From assembly GCA_905233465.1 (NCBI GenBank), contig CAJOEI010000024.1, forward strand, positions 1-51,894: a stretch of DNA of 51,894 bases, written 5' to 3'. Position numbers and translations under genes: made by a program. The DNA is from an uncultured Bacteroidaceae bacterium. GTDB lineage: Bacteria; Bacteroidota; Bacteroidia; Bacteroidales; Bacteroidaceae. Under the pieces are notes generated by a model that saw only the letters and a list, made by a program, of their open reading frames with translations, was not told the DNA's origin and ran no database searches. The first letter of the stretch is position 1. Each line of letters starts with the position of its first letter. Shown here piece by piece: positions 17,921 through 27,850 of this stretch.

Positions 17921-17990
17921 AGAAGGGAAGTCAAAGGGAAGTAAAAAGGACGATGTCATCGTGCCTTGATAATCCCTTCAGCTTCCCTCC
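17921..17990 (-). terminator. Long imperfect hairpin after rpsA
   Basis: Paired arms are GGGAAG with CTTCCC, AAGGGA with TCCCTT and AAGG with CCTT, closing on a GATGTCATC tip with small internal loops. On the minus strand it is followed by TTCTTTGTTTTTT, as expected for an intrinsic terminator of rpsA. The next ATG (17893) comes 27 nt later, so the fusion gene needs read-through or a promoter overlapping the hairpin. Confidence 0.65.
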
Positions 17991-18035
17991 TTTACGCTAT
18001 AATATCCCTGAAATATCGGGGAGGTCTATTGCATA

Positions 18036-19847
18036 TTATTCGCCTTTCTCGAGCTTAGCCTTGAGAGCTGCCAGAGCGTCGATGTCGCCAAGGGTGTTAC
18101 CGGCTGTCTGGTTCTGAATCACGGGCTGCTCCTCACGGGGCTGCTTGGCAGTACGCTTTGCACTTGTGGCTGCTGCACGCTCGGCCTTGCGGGCCTCACG
18201 AGCCTCGCGACGTGCCTCATCCTCGAAGATGCGGCTGTGGCTGAGGATGATGCGCTTGCTGTCCTTGTTGAACTCAATGACTTTGAACTGCAGCTTTTCG
18301 CCCTGCTGAGCCTGGCTGCCATCCTCCTTGACGAGGTGCTTGGGGGTGGCAAAGCCTTCCACGCCATACTCGAGTTGGATGACAGCACCTTTGTCGAGCA
18401 TATCAACGATAGTACCCTCGTGGACGCTGTCGACAGTGAATACTGTCTCAAAAACATCCCAAGGATTCTCCTCCAGCTGCTTGTGGCCAAGGCTGAGGCG
18501 ACGGTTCTCCTTGTCAATCTCGAGCACGATGACATCGATGGTGGCACCAATCTGCGTGAACTCGCTGGGGTGCTTAACCTTCTTAGTCCAGCTGAGGTCG
18601 CTGATGTGGATAAGACCATCCACGCCCTCTTCGATCTCAACGAATACACCGAAGTTGGTGAAGTTGCGCACGCGAGCCTGATGCTTTGAGCCAACAGGAT
18701 AGCGCTGCTCGATGTTCTCCCAGGGATCTTCCTTGAGCTGCTTGATGCCAAGAGACATCTTGCGCTCGCCGCGATCCAGAGTGAGGATAACTGCCTCAAC
18801 CTCGTCGCCGACCTTCATGAAGTCCTGTGCGCTGCGCAGGTGCTGGCTCCATGACATCTCGCTGACATGAATGAGGCCCTCAACACCAGGAGCAATCTCG
18901 ATGAATGCGCCGTAGTCGGCCATGACAACAACCTTGCCCTTGACCTTGTCGCCAACCTTGAGGTCGGGATCGAGAGCGTCCCAAGGATGAGGAGTCAGCT
19001 GCTTCAGACCAAGAGCTATGCGCTTCTTCTCCTCGTCAAAGTCAAGGATAACGACGTTGAGCTTCTGATCCAGCTCCACGACTTCCTTGGGATCGCTGAC
19101 GCGGCCCCAGCTGAGGTCGGTGATATGAATGAGACCGTCCACACCACCCAGGTCGATGAACACGCCGTAAGAGGTGATGTTCTTGACAGTACCTTCGAGC
19201 ACCTGACCCTTCTCGAGCTTGGAGATAATCTCCTTCTTCTGGGCTTCGAGCTCGGCCTCGATGAGAGCCTTGTGGCTGACAACGACGTTACGGTACTCCT
19301 GATTGATCTTCACAATCTTGAACTCCATGGTCTTACCCACGAAGACATCATAGTCACGGATGGGCTTGACGTCAATCTGGCTACCAGGCAAGAAGGCCTC
19401 GATGCCAAAGACATCAACAATCATGCCACCCTTAGTGCGGCACTTGATATAACCTTTGATAATCTCCTCATTCTCCAGTGCAGCATTGACGCGCTCCCAG
19501 CTCTTGGTGGCACGAGCCTTCTTGTGTGAGAGGATGAGTTGACCCTTTTTGTCTTCCTGATTTTCGATGTAAACCTCAACGGTGTCTCCCACCTTGAGTT
19601 CGGGGTTGTAGCGGAATTCGCTCACGGGGATGATGCCGTCGCTCTTGTAACCGATGTTGACGACTACCTCGCGTTTGTTGATGCTGATGACCGTGCCGTC
19701 TACGACATCGTGGTCATTCACGCCAGTCAGACTCTTGTCGTAAGCAGCCTCCTGCTCCTCACGGCTCTGTGCTGTCTGAGTTGAGCCCTGCTCGTAGCCT
19801 TCCCAATCGAAGTCCTCGAGGGGCATAATGTTTTTTGTTTCAGTCAT
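18036..19847 (-). CDS. rpsA: 30S ribosomal protein S1
   Basis: A 603-aa protein with six S1 (OB-fold) repeats, at roughly residues 45-115, 130-200, 217-285, 302-372, 389-459 and 473-540. The central repeats carry the RNA-binding strand GLIHITDLSW, GLIHVSEMSW and GLIHISDLSW. An acidic leader and a basic Ala/Arg/Lys-rich tail flank them. S1 recruits mRNA to the 30S subunit. In Bacteroidetes, where Shine-Dalgarno sites are rare, its role is likely larger. Confidence 0.98.
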   Translation of the reverse strand: MTETKNIMPLEDFDWEGYEQGSTQTAQSREEQEAAYDKSLTGVNDHDVVDGTVISINKREVVVNIGYKSDGIIPVSEFRYNPELKVGDTVEVYIENQEDKKGQLILSHKKARATKSWERVNAALENEEIIKGYIKCRTKGGMIVDVFGIEAFLPGSQIDVKPIRDYDVFVGKTMEFKIVKINQEYRNVVVSHKALIEAELEAQKKEIISKLEKGQVLEGTVKNITSYGVFIDLGGVDGLIHITDLSWGRVSDPKEVVELDQKLNVVILDFDEEKKRIALGLKQLTPHPWDALDPDLKVGDKVKGKVVVMADYGAFIEIAPGVEGLIHVSEMSWSQHLRSAQDFMKVGDEVEAVILTLDRGERKMSLGIKQLKEDPWENIEQRYPVGSKHQARVRNFTNFGVFVEIEEGVDGLIHISDLSWTKKVKHPSEFTQIGATIDVIVLEIDKENRRLSLGHKQLEENPWDVFETVFTVDSVHEGTIVDMLDKGAVIQLEYGVEGFATPKHLVKEDGSQAQQGEKLQFKVIEFNKDSKRIILSHSRIFEDEARREAREARKAERAAATSAKRTAKQPREEQPVIQNQTAGNTLGDIDALAALKAKLEKGE

Positions 19848-19910
19848 TTGTGGTTAATAATAATTTGTAATTTGATTAGTGTTAGACATTATTTTGCTAA
19901 GAATCGGGCG

Positions 19911-19918
19911 CAAAGGTA
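19911..19918 (-). promoter_or_regulatory. -7 element of rpsA promoter
   Basis: The minus strand reads TACCTTTG followed by CGCCC, a perfect -7 element 63 nt before the rpsA ATG. The position where a -33 element should lie is occupied by the terminator hairpin of the upstream gene, so the -33 is poor. Confidence 0.7.
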
Positions 19919-19920
19919 CA

Positions 19921-19960
19921 AAATAATTCGCAATCTCCTGTTGAGAATTGCGAATTATTT
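19921..19960 (-). terminator. Terminator hairpin between the zinc-ribbon gene and rpsA
   Basis: AAATAATTCGCAAT pairs with ATTGCGAATTATTT, extended by CTC/GAG with one bulged A, around a short loop. A T-rich run follows on the minus strand. It lies 28 nt after the stop at 19989 and overlaps the upstream part of the rpsA promoter. Confidence 0.75.
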
Positions 19961-19988
19961 TTCAAGAATTTATACTTTTTCGTTACTT

Positions 19989-20810
19989 TTACTCTTTGCT
20001 CTCGGCCTTCTTGCGGGTGCGACGCTTCGGCTTCTCCTCGGCAGCTTTTACCTGCTCCACTCCTGCCAGCTCCGGGTCTATCATGATTCGGCCGCAGTAC
20101 TCGCACACGATAATCTTTTTGCGCATGCGGATATCCAGCTGTCGCTGAGGCGGAATCTTGTTGAAGCAACCACCACAGGCATCGCGCTCGACATAGACAA
20201 TACCCAGACCGTTGCGTGAATTCTTGCGGATGCGCTTGAAGGCAGACAGCAGACGTGGCTCAATAGTCAGCTCCAGCTGTTTGCTGTGCTCACGAAGTTT
20301 CTCCTCCTCGGCACGTGTCTCTGAGATAATCTCATCGAGTTCGCTCTTCTTGATGTCGAGGTCGGTGCGACGCTCTGTCACATTGTCCGAGCAGCGACGA
20401 ATTTCTTCCTGCTTCTGCTCTTGTGTGGCCATTGCCTCCTTGATCTTCTTCTCGTTGAGCTGATTGTCCAGCTGTAGGTACTCAATCTCCTTGGAGAGGT
20501 TTTCGTACTCGCGGTTGTTGCGTACATTGTCCATCTGCTGGGTGTAGCGCTCTATGCTCGAGATGTTCTCCTGTATTGTCAGCTTGCGATGGCTAATTTC
20601 ATCCTTGAGGTTGGTAATCTCAGCCTGAATCTTCTCGATGCGAGTCGTCAGACCTTCTATCTCATCCTCCAAGTCCTGCACCTCTAAGGGCAGTTCGCCT
20701 CGCAGCGTCTTGATTTTGTCTATCTGCGTGAGCATGCTTTGCAGCTGATACAGGTTCTTCAGCTTGTCCTCGATGCTCATATCGCGGACGTCTTTCTTGT
20801 CTCTTGCCAT
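19989..20810 (-). CDS. Coiled-coil protein with C4 zinc ribbon
   Basis: A 273-aa protein of the zf-RING_7/CT398-like family. Residues about 10-185 form a long antiparallel coiled coil (heptad-rich, many Glu/Lys/Gln). A zinc ribbon follows with CGGC (about 211-214) and CEYC (about 235-238), then a basic tail (KPKRRTRKKAESKE). The role of the family is not settled; RNA or nucleic acid binding is often proposed. It follows the Nif3-like gene by 60 nt, a pairing that fits a two-gene operon. Confidence 0.9.
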   Translation of the reverse strand: MARDKKDVRDMSIEDKLKNLYQLQSMLTQIDKIKTLRGELPLEVQDLEDEIEGLTTRIEKIQAEITNLKDEISHRKLTIQENISSIERYTQQMDNVRNNREYENLSKEIEYLQLDNQLNEKKIKEAMATQEQKQEEIRRCSDNVTERRTDLDIKKSELDEIISETRAEEEKLREHSKQLELTIEPRLLSAFKRIRKNSRNGLGIVYVERDACGGCFNKIPPQRQLDIRMRKKIIVCEYCGRIMIDPELAGVEQVKAAEEKPKRRTRKKAESKE

Positions 20811-20870
20811 AATTGAAGTTAATAATTGTATGTTAGAAATTCATATATTAATCCACGTTCTCCTACCACA

Positions 20871-21668
20871 TTATAGTATTCTAATGGGGTTGGTGCACAC
20901 GGTAGTTTCATATACTGGCAGGGATGCGTCCGTACCCTCAATGATGCGCCGGAATATCTCTGTTGTATATTGTTCGCTCTCATAGTGTCCAAGCACTGCT
21001 ATCTGTATCTCCTGCTCATGGCCGAACCACACATGATAGTGCATTTCTCCCGTGAGGAAGGCGTCGGCCTCGCAGCGAAGCGCCTTGTCAAGCATGAAGT
21101 CGCCTGCACCGCCGCATATCATCACACTCTGAATGGGTCGCTCCAGCATCTCGTTGTGCTGTAGGGCTTCCACGCCGAATGCCTGTTTCACACGCTGGAG
21201 AAACGCCAGCGAGTCCTCGGCCTCGGGCAGATAACCCAACACGGCATTGCCTCCTCTTACGGTACGCCCACCCACAACGACGTTGCGCTGAGCCACCAGC
21301 TCCACGTCGATGAGTCCCAGTTTCTCAGCGATACAATAGTTCACGCCATCCTCTGCATTGTCCATATTGGTATGGGCAGAATATATGCAGATGTCGTTCT
21401 GCAGCGCCCTGCGCAGGCATCGCTGCACCATGTTGGCATCTGCCACCTGCTTCAGCCCGTGGAACAACAGCGGATGATGGCTCACTATGAGGTTACATCC
21501 CAGAGACACGGCCTCGTCCACGACGTTCTCAGTGACGTCGAGACACAACAATGCCCCTGAAACCTCCGTCTCTGTCAGTCCACATTGCAAGCCGGCATTG
21601 TCATAGTCTTCCTGCAAGGGCAGAGGCGCGAATCGTTCAAGGGCAGCGATAATTTCCTTGATTTTCAC
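20871..21668 (-). CDS. Nif3-like dinuclear metal-centre protein (YbgI family)
   Basis: A 265-aa protein of the NIF3 family, short form without the inserted PII-like domain. Metal ligands are seen as NLIVSHHPLLF (about 59-69), SAHTNMDNAEDGVN (about 96-109) and the late GEMHYHVWF with EQ near the C-terminus. Annotated in databases as a GTP cyclohydrolase I type 2 homologue, but the true function is unknown. It has its own promoter and leads the zinc-ribbon gene. Confidence 0.93.
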   Translation of the reverse strand: MKIKEIIAALERFAPLPLQEDYDNAGLQCGLTETEVSGALLCLDVTENVVDEAVSLGCNLIVSHHPLLFHGLKQVADANMVQRCLRRALQNDICIYSAHTNMDNAEDGVNYCIAEKLGLIDVELVAQRNVVVGGRTVRGGNAVLGYLPEAEDSLAFLQRVKQAFGVEALQHNEMLERPIQSVMICGGAGDFMLDKALRCEADAFLTGEMHYHVWFGHEQEIQIAVLGHYESEQYTTEIFRRIIEGTDASLPVYETTVCTNPIRIL

Positions 21669-21693
21669 GTCGTATGTATTCGCTTTTGCGGCG

Positions 21694-21724
21694 CAAAGTT
21701 ACGGATAAATGGTGAACATGCAAA
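21694..21724 (-). promoter_or_regulatory. Promoter of the Nif3-like gene
   Basis: On the minus strand the -33 TTTG is at 21721-21724 and the -7 TAACTTTG at 21694-21701, with a 19-nt spacer. It lies 25 nt upstream of the ATG at 21668. Confidence 0.8.
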
Positions 21725-21817
21725 TGGTTGGCGTGCATTTTTCGCCTTTTCATCATGTTTTTTAGATTATTTTCAGCATTTTCGAGGCAAATATTTCACC
21801 GTCTCATCCATTTTATC

Positions 21818-21825
21818 TACTTTTG
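21818..21825 (+). promoter_or_regulatory. -7 element upstream of the DUF308 gene
   Basis: The plus strand reads TACTTTTG, a perfect -7 consensus, 63 nt before the ATG at 21889. The -33 region (ATTTCACC) is a weak match. The region is shared with the divergent Nif3 promoter. Confidence 0.6.
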
Positions 21826-21888
21826 TCAATCAAATAACCTTGCCAAACATCTCTCAACAATAATCACTCAACTCTCATCTACCTATCC

Positions 21889-22554
21889 ATGTTCGCATCC
21901 ATATTCCGCTCTCTGTGTGCCCTGCTTATCGGCTTTCTTCTTGTGAGCAACCCCGAAGCCATGACACCGCTGCTGGTGCAGATCATCGGTGGCCTCTTTG
22001 CTGCTATGGGTTTGCTTTCTGCCATCAGCTATGTTGTCAACCGTTTTCGTTACAAGCGTGCCCTGCAACGTGCTCAGTCCGAGGGCGCTACAGTGATAGC
22101 TATGGCCAACTATTCACCCATTACTCTGTCCGTGGCTTTGGGTAGTGTGGCTTTCGGCATTCTGCTGATTATGTTTCCACAGAGCTTTGTCACGTTGCTG
22201 ATGTACGGTCTTGGCGTACTGCTCGTGTGTGTGGGCGTGGTTCAGGGTGTGGGCTTGATTAGCGCACGCGAAGTGGCACCGCTTGGATGGTCGTTGCTGC
22301 TTATGCCTTTGGCCATGATCTGTGCGGGTGTCTTCGTCGTCATCCATCCTTTGGAATCAGCTGCATTGCCGTTTATTATCATGGGCGTAGCCTACATCTT
22401 CTATGGCATTGCAGAGTTCTGCTTTGGCATCCGCATCTATCGCTATCGCCGCATGTGGGAGCGTACTACGGCAGCAGAAGCACCGCTGTCCGACACAACT
22501 GCCATAGACTTCGTCGAAGCTGTTGAGGTGAAAGATGATGACGTCCAGGCGTAG
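21889..22554 (+). CDS. DUF308 (HdeD-like) membrane protein
   Basis: A 221-aa inner-membrane protein with six hydrophobic helices in three pairs, the repeat pattern of DUF308/HdeD. A charged C-terminal tail of about 30 residues is acidic. In enterobacteria HdeD is linked to acid resistance; that role cannot be assumed here. The gene stands alone, divergent from the Nif3-like gene and convergent with mfd. Confidence 0.85.
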   Translation: MFASIFRSLCALLIGFLLVSNPEAMTPLLVQIIGGLFAAMGLLSAISYVVNRFRYKRALQRAQSEGATVIAMANYSPITLSVALGSVAFGILLIMFPQSFVTLLMYGLGVLLVCVGVVQGVGLISAREVAPLGWSLLLMPLAMICAGVFVVIHPLESAALPFIIMGVAYIFYGIAEFCFGIRIYRYRRMWERTTAAEAPLSDTTAIDFVEAVEVKDDDVQA

Positions 22555-22569
22555 GGCTGTTGACCTACG
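22550..22569 (+). terminator. Short hairpin at the DUF308/mfd convergence
   Basis: CGTAGG pairs with CCTACG around an 8-nt loop and is followed by TTTT on the plus strand. It overlaps the stop codon of the DUF308 gene, 18 nt from the mfd stop. Confidence 0.5.
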
Positions 22570-22572
22570 TTT

Positions 22573-25500
22573 TCACCCTTCCATGTCGTGCATCTGCTGT
22601 AGAACGTCCACTGCTTCGCGCACGGACGTGATGCCGCGTATCAGCATCGACCTGCGCCCCTTGACCTCGTCAAGCTGGCAGTCGGCCGCGTGTGTGGAGA
22701 AGTAGGCGATGCATTGTCCGAACGCCGTACTCTGGAAGAACGGCGAGTCGTCGTCGCGCAGGAAATACATTCGCATTCGTCCCTGCTTGAGCATGATGCG
22801 CTCAGCGGCGAAATACTTCCCGAGATGTCTCAGCGTGACAACACGTATCAGTTCATCGGCCTCCTCTGGGATTGTGCCGAAGCGGTCGTGTAGCCGCGTG
22901 CGGAAGGCTTCTATGGCATCTTGACTCTGCAGACCGTCGAGCTCGCGGTAGAGCAACATTCGCTCTGTAGCTCCGGGCACATAGGCCTCGGGGAAGCACA
23001 TCGGCAGGTCGCTCTCCAGAGTGCACTCCTCCACAAAGGCATCGCCACTGGTCACCTCGCCGCTTGCCACCTGGTCGGCATATAGTTGGCGGAACTCATC
23101 GTTCTTGAGCTCCTTCACAGCCTCGGAGAGCACTTTCTGGTATGTCTCGTAGCCCAAGTCGGCGATGAAGCCGCTCTGCTCGGAGCCAAGCAGGTTGCCC
23201 GCGCCGCGAATATCCAGATCCTGCATGGCGATGTGAATGCCTGCGCCCAGTGCCGAGAAGTTCTCTATGGCCTGCAGCCGTCGGCGTGCATCCTGCGGCA
23301 ATGCAGCCAACGGCGGCGCAAGCAGGTAGCAGAAAGCCTTCTTGTTGCTGCGTCCCACGCGGCCGCGCATCTGATGCAGGTCCGAGAGTCCGAAGTTGTG
23401 GGCCGAACAAATGATTATCGTGTTGGCATTGGGAATATCTAAGCCGCTCTCGATGATGGTCGTCGAGATGAGGACATCATATTCGTATGCAGCGAAGGAA
23501 GTCATAGTCTGTTCGAGTTCCTCGGGCGGCATACGTCCGTGGCCCAGTGCCACGCGTGCATCGGGCACGTACTTGTTCACGATATCCTGCAGCTCTGGCA
23601 GGGCGGCAATGCGGTTTGTGACAATAAATACCTGCCCGTTGCGACTCATCTCAAAACCTATAGCCTCAGCAATGACCTCTGGCTGAAACGTATGCACCTC
23701 AGTCTGTATGGGATAGCGGTTGGGCGGCGGAGTCTGTATCACACTCAGGTCGCGTGCTCCCATTAGCGAGAACTGCAGCGTTCGTGGTATTGGCGTTGCG
23801 GTGAGTGTCAGCGTGTCGACGTTGGTCTTCATTTGGCGCAGACGTTCCTTGGTGGCCACGCCAAATTTCTGTTCCTCATCGATAATGAGCAACCCCAAGT
23901 CCTTGAACTTCACGTTCTTGCCTATGAGTTTGTGTGTACCTACGAGAATGTCAATCTTCCCCTCGGCCAAGTCTTGCAGAATCTGCTTTGTCTGCTTGGC
24001 GCTGCGTGCACGTGTGAGATAGTCCACTCTGGCAGGGAAGTCTTTCAGACGGTCGGAGAAGGTGTGAAAATGCTGATATGCGAGCACCGTCGTTGGCACC
24101 ATAACTGCCACTTGCTTGCTGTCGGCTACGGCCTTGAATGCTGCACGCACCGCCACCTCCGTCTTGCCAAAGCCCACGTCACCACACACCAGCCTGTCCA
24201 TTGGCCGTGCGCGTTCCATGTCGGCTTTGACATCGGCCGTGGCACGCAGCTGGTCGGGCGTATCCTCATATAGGAAGCTGGCTTCCAACTCATGCTGCAT
24301 GTATGTGTCGGGGCTGAAGCGGAAGCCTTTTTCTTCTCGACGTCGTGCATAGAGCTTGATGAGGTCGCGCGCTATGTCTTTGATTTTGTCCTTTGTACGC
24401 TCCTTCATGCGCTCCCACGCACCAGTGCCCAAGCGGCTGATGCGTGGCGGTTCGCCCTCCTTGCCCTTGTACTTCGACACTTTTTGCAACGCATGGATGC
24501 TCACATATACCACATCTTCGTGCTCATACGTGATCTTGATCATTTCCTGCATCGAACCGTCGGCCTGCGGCACGCGCACCAGTCCGCCAAAGCGTCCTAT
24601 ACCATGGTCGATGTGCACAACATAGTCACCCACCTCAAACTCCTGCAGTTCTTTGAGCGACAATGCCACCTTGCCCGAGCGTGCACGGTCACTGCGCAGA
24701 CTGTATTTGTGATAGCGGTCGAATATCTGGTGGTCGGTGAATAGGCACAGCCGCAACGTATCGTCCGCAAAGCCTGCATGCAGAGTGTGGTCCACAGCCG
24801 TGAACTCCACCTCCTGAGTCTCTTGTGTCTGCGCCAGTTCGCTGAAGATGGCCCGCAGACGGTCGGTTTGCTTTGCCGAGTCAGCTAATATATATAATAT
24901 GTACCCGCGCGCGCGATAATCATCCAGCGTCTGGCACAGTAGGTTGAAATTCTTATGGAACAACGGCTGTGGTGTTGTGGCAAAACTAATGGTGTGTCCT
25001 GCCTTGTCGTCACCAGCCGTTGTCGCGCCGCGCATCAGCATCTGACGGAATCCAGCAAAAGACCGCTCGAAAGCATCGCGGTCTGTCAGCAGCGTGTCGC
25101 GTTCCAGAACATCCGGGCCGGTGCCAGACTTGCTGTCGCTGGCAGAGGATGCAGAACCGGCTGTATCGTGCTGCTCGATGATGGCCTGCTGGCTGAAGCC
25201 CTCATACCATATCTGCTCCACCCTTTGTGCCACGAAGTCCATATCCTTCACCACCAACACCGTGTGTGTCGGCAGCAGTTCGGCCAGCACCACGTTGTCA
25301 CTGCCTGCAGCACGCAGCTCTGGCACCAGTGTGATTTGTTGCATGCGCTCGCGGCTGAGTTGCGTGTCCACCTCAAAGCTACGTATGGAGTCCACCTCGT
25401 CACCAAAGAAATCTATGCGGAATGGATACTCGCTTGAGAAAGAGAAGACATCAATCAGCGAGCCTCGCACGGCAAACTGTCCTGGTTCGTAGACATAGTC

Positions 25501-26037
25501 GGTGCGCATGAAGCCGAATTCTATCAGCGTCTGTGCCACGAAAGCGCTATCTACGCGCTCACCTGTCCGCAGCAGCAACGTGCGTTCATCCAGGTTTCGT
25601 CGCGACGGAACACGCTCAGCCAGGGCCTCGGGATATGTGACGATGAACAGCGGCGAATGTGTGATGTCTGAAAGTGGTTCGTCAGCAGACAACGTAGCGA
25701 GCCGCGAGAGCACCTCAGTGCGCAGTATCTCGCTGGCAGCATCACGCTGGCCAAAGCGCACGGCGCGGCGGAACGATGATGGGAAGTAGAGCACATCCGC
25801 CTCACCAAGTATCTGCACCATGTCTTGGTAGAAGTAGCCAGCTTCTTCGGCATCGTCGAGTACAATCATCAACGGAGGCAATGCCTCGCCGCTCATGGCC
25901 GCAAGAGCCAGCGGCGCAGACGACGCATGCAACCCCGTCACCGTAATGCGGCGACGGGTGTCGTCAGCCAGCAGACGCGCCAATGCCTTGACGCACTTGT
26001 GCCGGCCATACAGCTGTTGCAGCTCGTGTATCTCCAC
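22573..26037 (-). CDS. mfd: Transcription-repair coupling factor
   Basis: An ATP-driven translocase that removes stalled RNA polymerase and recruits UvrA. The 1154 residues match the usual length. The UvrB-homology part is N-terminal. The RNA-polymerase interaction (CarD-like) domain holds FEVGDYVVHIDHGIGRFGGL at about 480-500. The RecG-like motor carries Walker A GDVGFGKTEVA, DEEQ (IIDEEQKFG) and the TRG region RMRGRVGRSNKKAF. The start lies 1 nt after the ilvD stop, so translation is probably coupled. This is an unusual pairing of repair with branched-chain amino acid synthesis. Confidence 0.98.
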   Translation of the reverse strand: MEIHELQQLYGRHKCVKALARLLADDTRRRITVTGLHASSAPLALAAMSGEALPPLMIVLDDAEEAGYFYQDMVQILGEADVLYFPSSFRRAVRFGQRDAASEILRTEVLSRLATLSADEPLSDITHSPLFIVTYPEALAERVPSRRNLDERTLLLRTGERVDSAFVAQTLIEFGFMRTDYVYEPGQFAVRGSLIDVFSFSSEYPFRIDFFGDEVDSIRSFEVDTQLSRERMQQITLVPELRAAGSDNVVLAELLPTHTVLVVKDMDFVAQRVEQIWYEGFSQQAIIEQHDTAGSASSASDSKSGTGPDVLERDTLLTDRDAFERSFAGFRQMLMRGATTAGDDKAGHTISFATTPQPLFHKNFNLLCQTLDDYRARGYILYILADSAKQTDRLRAIFSELAQTQETQEVEFTAVDHTLHAGFADDTLRLCLFTDHQIFDRYHKYSLRSDRARSGKVALSLKELQEFEVGDYVVHIDHGIGRFGGLVRVPQADGSMQEMIKITYEHEDVVYVSIHALQKVSKYKGKEGEPPRISRLGTGAWERMKERTKDKIKDIARDLIKLYARRREEKGFRFSPDTYMQHELEASFLYEDTPDQLRATADVKADMERARPMDRLVCGDVGFGKTEVAVRAAFKAVADSKQVAVMVPTTVLAYQHFHTFSDRLKDFPARVDYLTRARSAKQTKQILQDLAEGKIDILVGTHKLIGKNVKFKDLGLLIIDEEQKFGVATKERLRQMKTNVDTLTLTATPIPRTLQFSLMGARDLSVIQTPPPNRYPIQTEVHTFQPEVIAEAIGFEMSRNGQVFIVTNRIAALPELQDIVNKYVPDARVALGHGRMPPEELEQTMTSFAAYEYDVLISTTIIESGLDIPNANTIIICSAHNFGLSDLHQMRGRVGRSNKKAFCYLLAPPLAALPQDARRRLQAIENFSALGAGIHIAMQDLDIRGAGNLLGSEQSGFIADLGYETYQKVLSEAVKELKNDEFRQLYADQVASGEVTSGDAFVEECTLESDLPMCFPEAYVPGATERMLLYRELDGLQSQDAIEAFRTRLHDRFGTIPEEADELIRVVTLRHLGKYFAAERIMLKQGRMRMYFLRDDDSPFFQSTAFGQCIAYFSTHAADCQLDEVKGRRSMLIRGITSVREAVDVLQQMHDMEG

Positions 26038-26038
26038 G

Positions 26039-27847
26039 TTATTCTATGATGCGCACGCCACCCTTGTCGGCACTCGACACGCTCTGTGCATAGGCACGCA
26101 GAGCCCTCGACACCACGCGTTTGCGGCGCAACGGCTGCTGCGGACGTGCGGCCAGTTCCGCGTCTGAGAGCAATACATTGATGGTGCGGGCGGGTATGTC
26201 AATCTCTATGATGTCGCCATCAACAATCTTGCCAATAGCTCCGCCGCTGGCAGCCTCGGGCGAGATGTGGCCTATGCTCAGGCCGCTGGTGCCGCCGCTG
26301 AAGCGTCCGTCGGTGATGAGGGCGCACTCGCGACCCAAATGCATCGACTTTATGTATGATGTGGGATAGAGCATCTCCTGCATGCCCGGACCGCCCTTGG
26401 GACCCTCATGGGTGATGACAACGACGTCGCCAGCCTTCACACTACCGCCCAAGATGCCCTCGCAAGCATCCTCCTGCGAGTCAAACACCACTGCTGGGCC
26501 GCGGAAGTGCCAGATGCTCTCGTCCACGCCTGCCGTCTTCACTACGCAGCCATTTTGTGCGATGTTGCCGAAGAGCACGGCCAGACCTCCGTCGCGTGTG
26601 TATGCGTGTTCGATGTCACGGATGCAGCCGTTTGCGCGGTCAATATCCAGACTGTCGTAGTAGTTCTCCTGTGCGCCGAGCTCATTGCAGAACTTGCCGC
26701 CAGGAGCAGACAAGTAGATGCGCTTGGCGCTATCATTGATATTGGCATCGGGATTGCAGAGGTCATACTTCTCCAAGGCAGCACTCAGCGGACATCCTTC
26801 CACACTATAGACATTGCGATGAATGAGGTTGCCGCGGTTGAGCTCGTTCATAATGCCCAGTATGCCGCCCGCACGGTTGCAATCTTCCACGCTATACTTC
26901 TGCGTGTTGGGTGCCAGCTTGCACAGGCAAGGCACGCGTCGCGACAGCTCATCGATGTCCTTCATCGTAAAGTCCACCTCACCCTCCTGTGCTATGGCCA
27001 ACAGGTGGAGGATGGTATTTGTCGAGCCGCCCATAGCGATGTCCAGAGACATAGCGTTGAGGAAAGCCTCGCGTGTGCATATCGAGCGCGGGAGCACGCT
27101 CTCGTTGCCGTCTTCGTAGTATGCCAGTGCATTCTTCACTATCTGGCGTGCTGCTGCTTTCATCAGCTCAACACGATTGACATGTGTAGCCAGAATAGTG
27201 CCGTTGCCGGGCAGCGCCATGCCGATGGCCTCGGTCAACGAGTTCATGCTATTGGCCGTGAACATGCCCGAACAGCAACCGCATCCCGGGCACGCACGCT
27301 GTTCCACCTCAGCCAACTCCTCATCACTCACCGAGGGGTCGGCACCCTTTACCATAGCCGCGATGAGATCGAGGTTCTCACCACGCCACTTGCCAGCCTC
27401 CATCGGGCCTCCGCTGACAAATACTGCAGGGATATTCAAGCGCATGGCTGCCATGAGCATGCCTGGAGTGATCTTGTCGCAGTTGGAGATGCATATCATG
27501 GCATCGGCTTTATGGGCATTGACCATATATTCCACAGAGTCAGCGATGATGTCGCGTGATGGCAGCGAATAGAGCATGCCGTCGTGCCCCATCGCTATGC
27601 CATCGTCAATGGCAATGGTGTTGAACTCGGCAGCATAGCAACCCATAGCTTCTATCTCACGCTTGATAATCTGGCCTGCCTCGTGCAGATGCGTGTGTCC
27701 GGGCACAAACTGCGTGAACGAATTGACGATGGCTATAATCGGCTTGCCAAACTGCTCTCGTTTCATGCCGTTGGCCACCCATAGTGCACGCGCACCGGCC
27801 ATGCGACGACCCTCAGTGCACACTGCGCTGCGAAGTTGATGTTTCAT
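26039..27847 (-). CDS. ilvD: Dihydroxy-acid dehydratase
   Basis: Converts 2,3-dihydroxy-isovalerate and -methylvalerate to the 2-oxo acids in valine and isoleucine synthesis, with an Fe-S cluster. The 602 residues fit the family. Cluster and metal residues are seen as IDDG near 80-83, NCDKITPGM (C123) and [15 protein letters not shown] (186-200). The C-terminal [14 protein letters not shown] motif is present. The other ilv genes are not in the window. Its leader contains a 13-nt tandem repeat. Confidence 0.98.
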   Translation of the reverse strand: MKHQLRSAVCTEGRRMAGARALWVANGMKREQFGKPIIAIVNSFTQFVPGHTHLHEAGQIIKREIEAMGCYAAEFNTIAIDDGIAMGHDGMLYSLPSRDIIADSVEYMVNAHKADAMICISNCDKITPGMLMAAMRLNIPAVFVSGGPMEAGKWRGENLDLIAAMVKGADPSVSDEELAEVEQRACPGCGCCSGMFTANSMNSLTEAIGMALPGNGTILATHVNRVELMKAAARQIVKNALAYYEDGNESVLPRSICTREAFLNAMSLDIAMGGSTNTILHLLAIAQEGEVDFTMKDIDELSRRVPCLCKLAPNTQKYSVEDCNRAGGILGIMNELNRGNLIHRNVYSVEGCPLSAALEKYDLCNPDANINDSAKRIYLSAPGGKFCNELGAQENYYDSLDIDRANGCIRDIEHAYTRDGGLAVLFGNIAQNGCVVKTAGVDESIWHFRGPAVVFDSQEDACEGILGGSVKAGDVVVITHEGPKGGPGMQEMLYPTSYIKSMHLGRECALITDGRFSGGTSGLSIGHISPEAASGGAIGKIVDGDIIEIDIPARTINVLLSDAELAARPQQPLRRKRVVSRALRAYAQSVSSADKGGVRIIE

Positions 27848-27850
27848 ATT

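Noticed and set aside
18119..18799. Alternative-frame ORFs within rpsA
   Set aside because: Ser/Arg-rich shadows of the S1 repeats without independent support.
26408..27559. 383-codon plus-strand frame across ilvD
   Set aside because: Antisense of the complete dihydroxy-acid dehydratase, with no motif, promoter or homology that I recognise.
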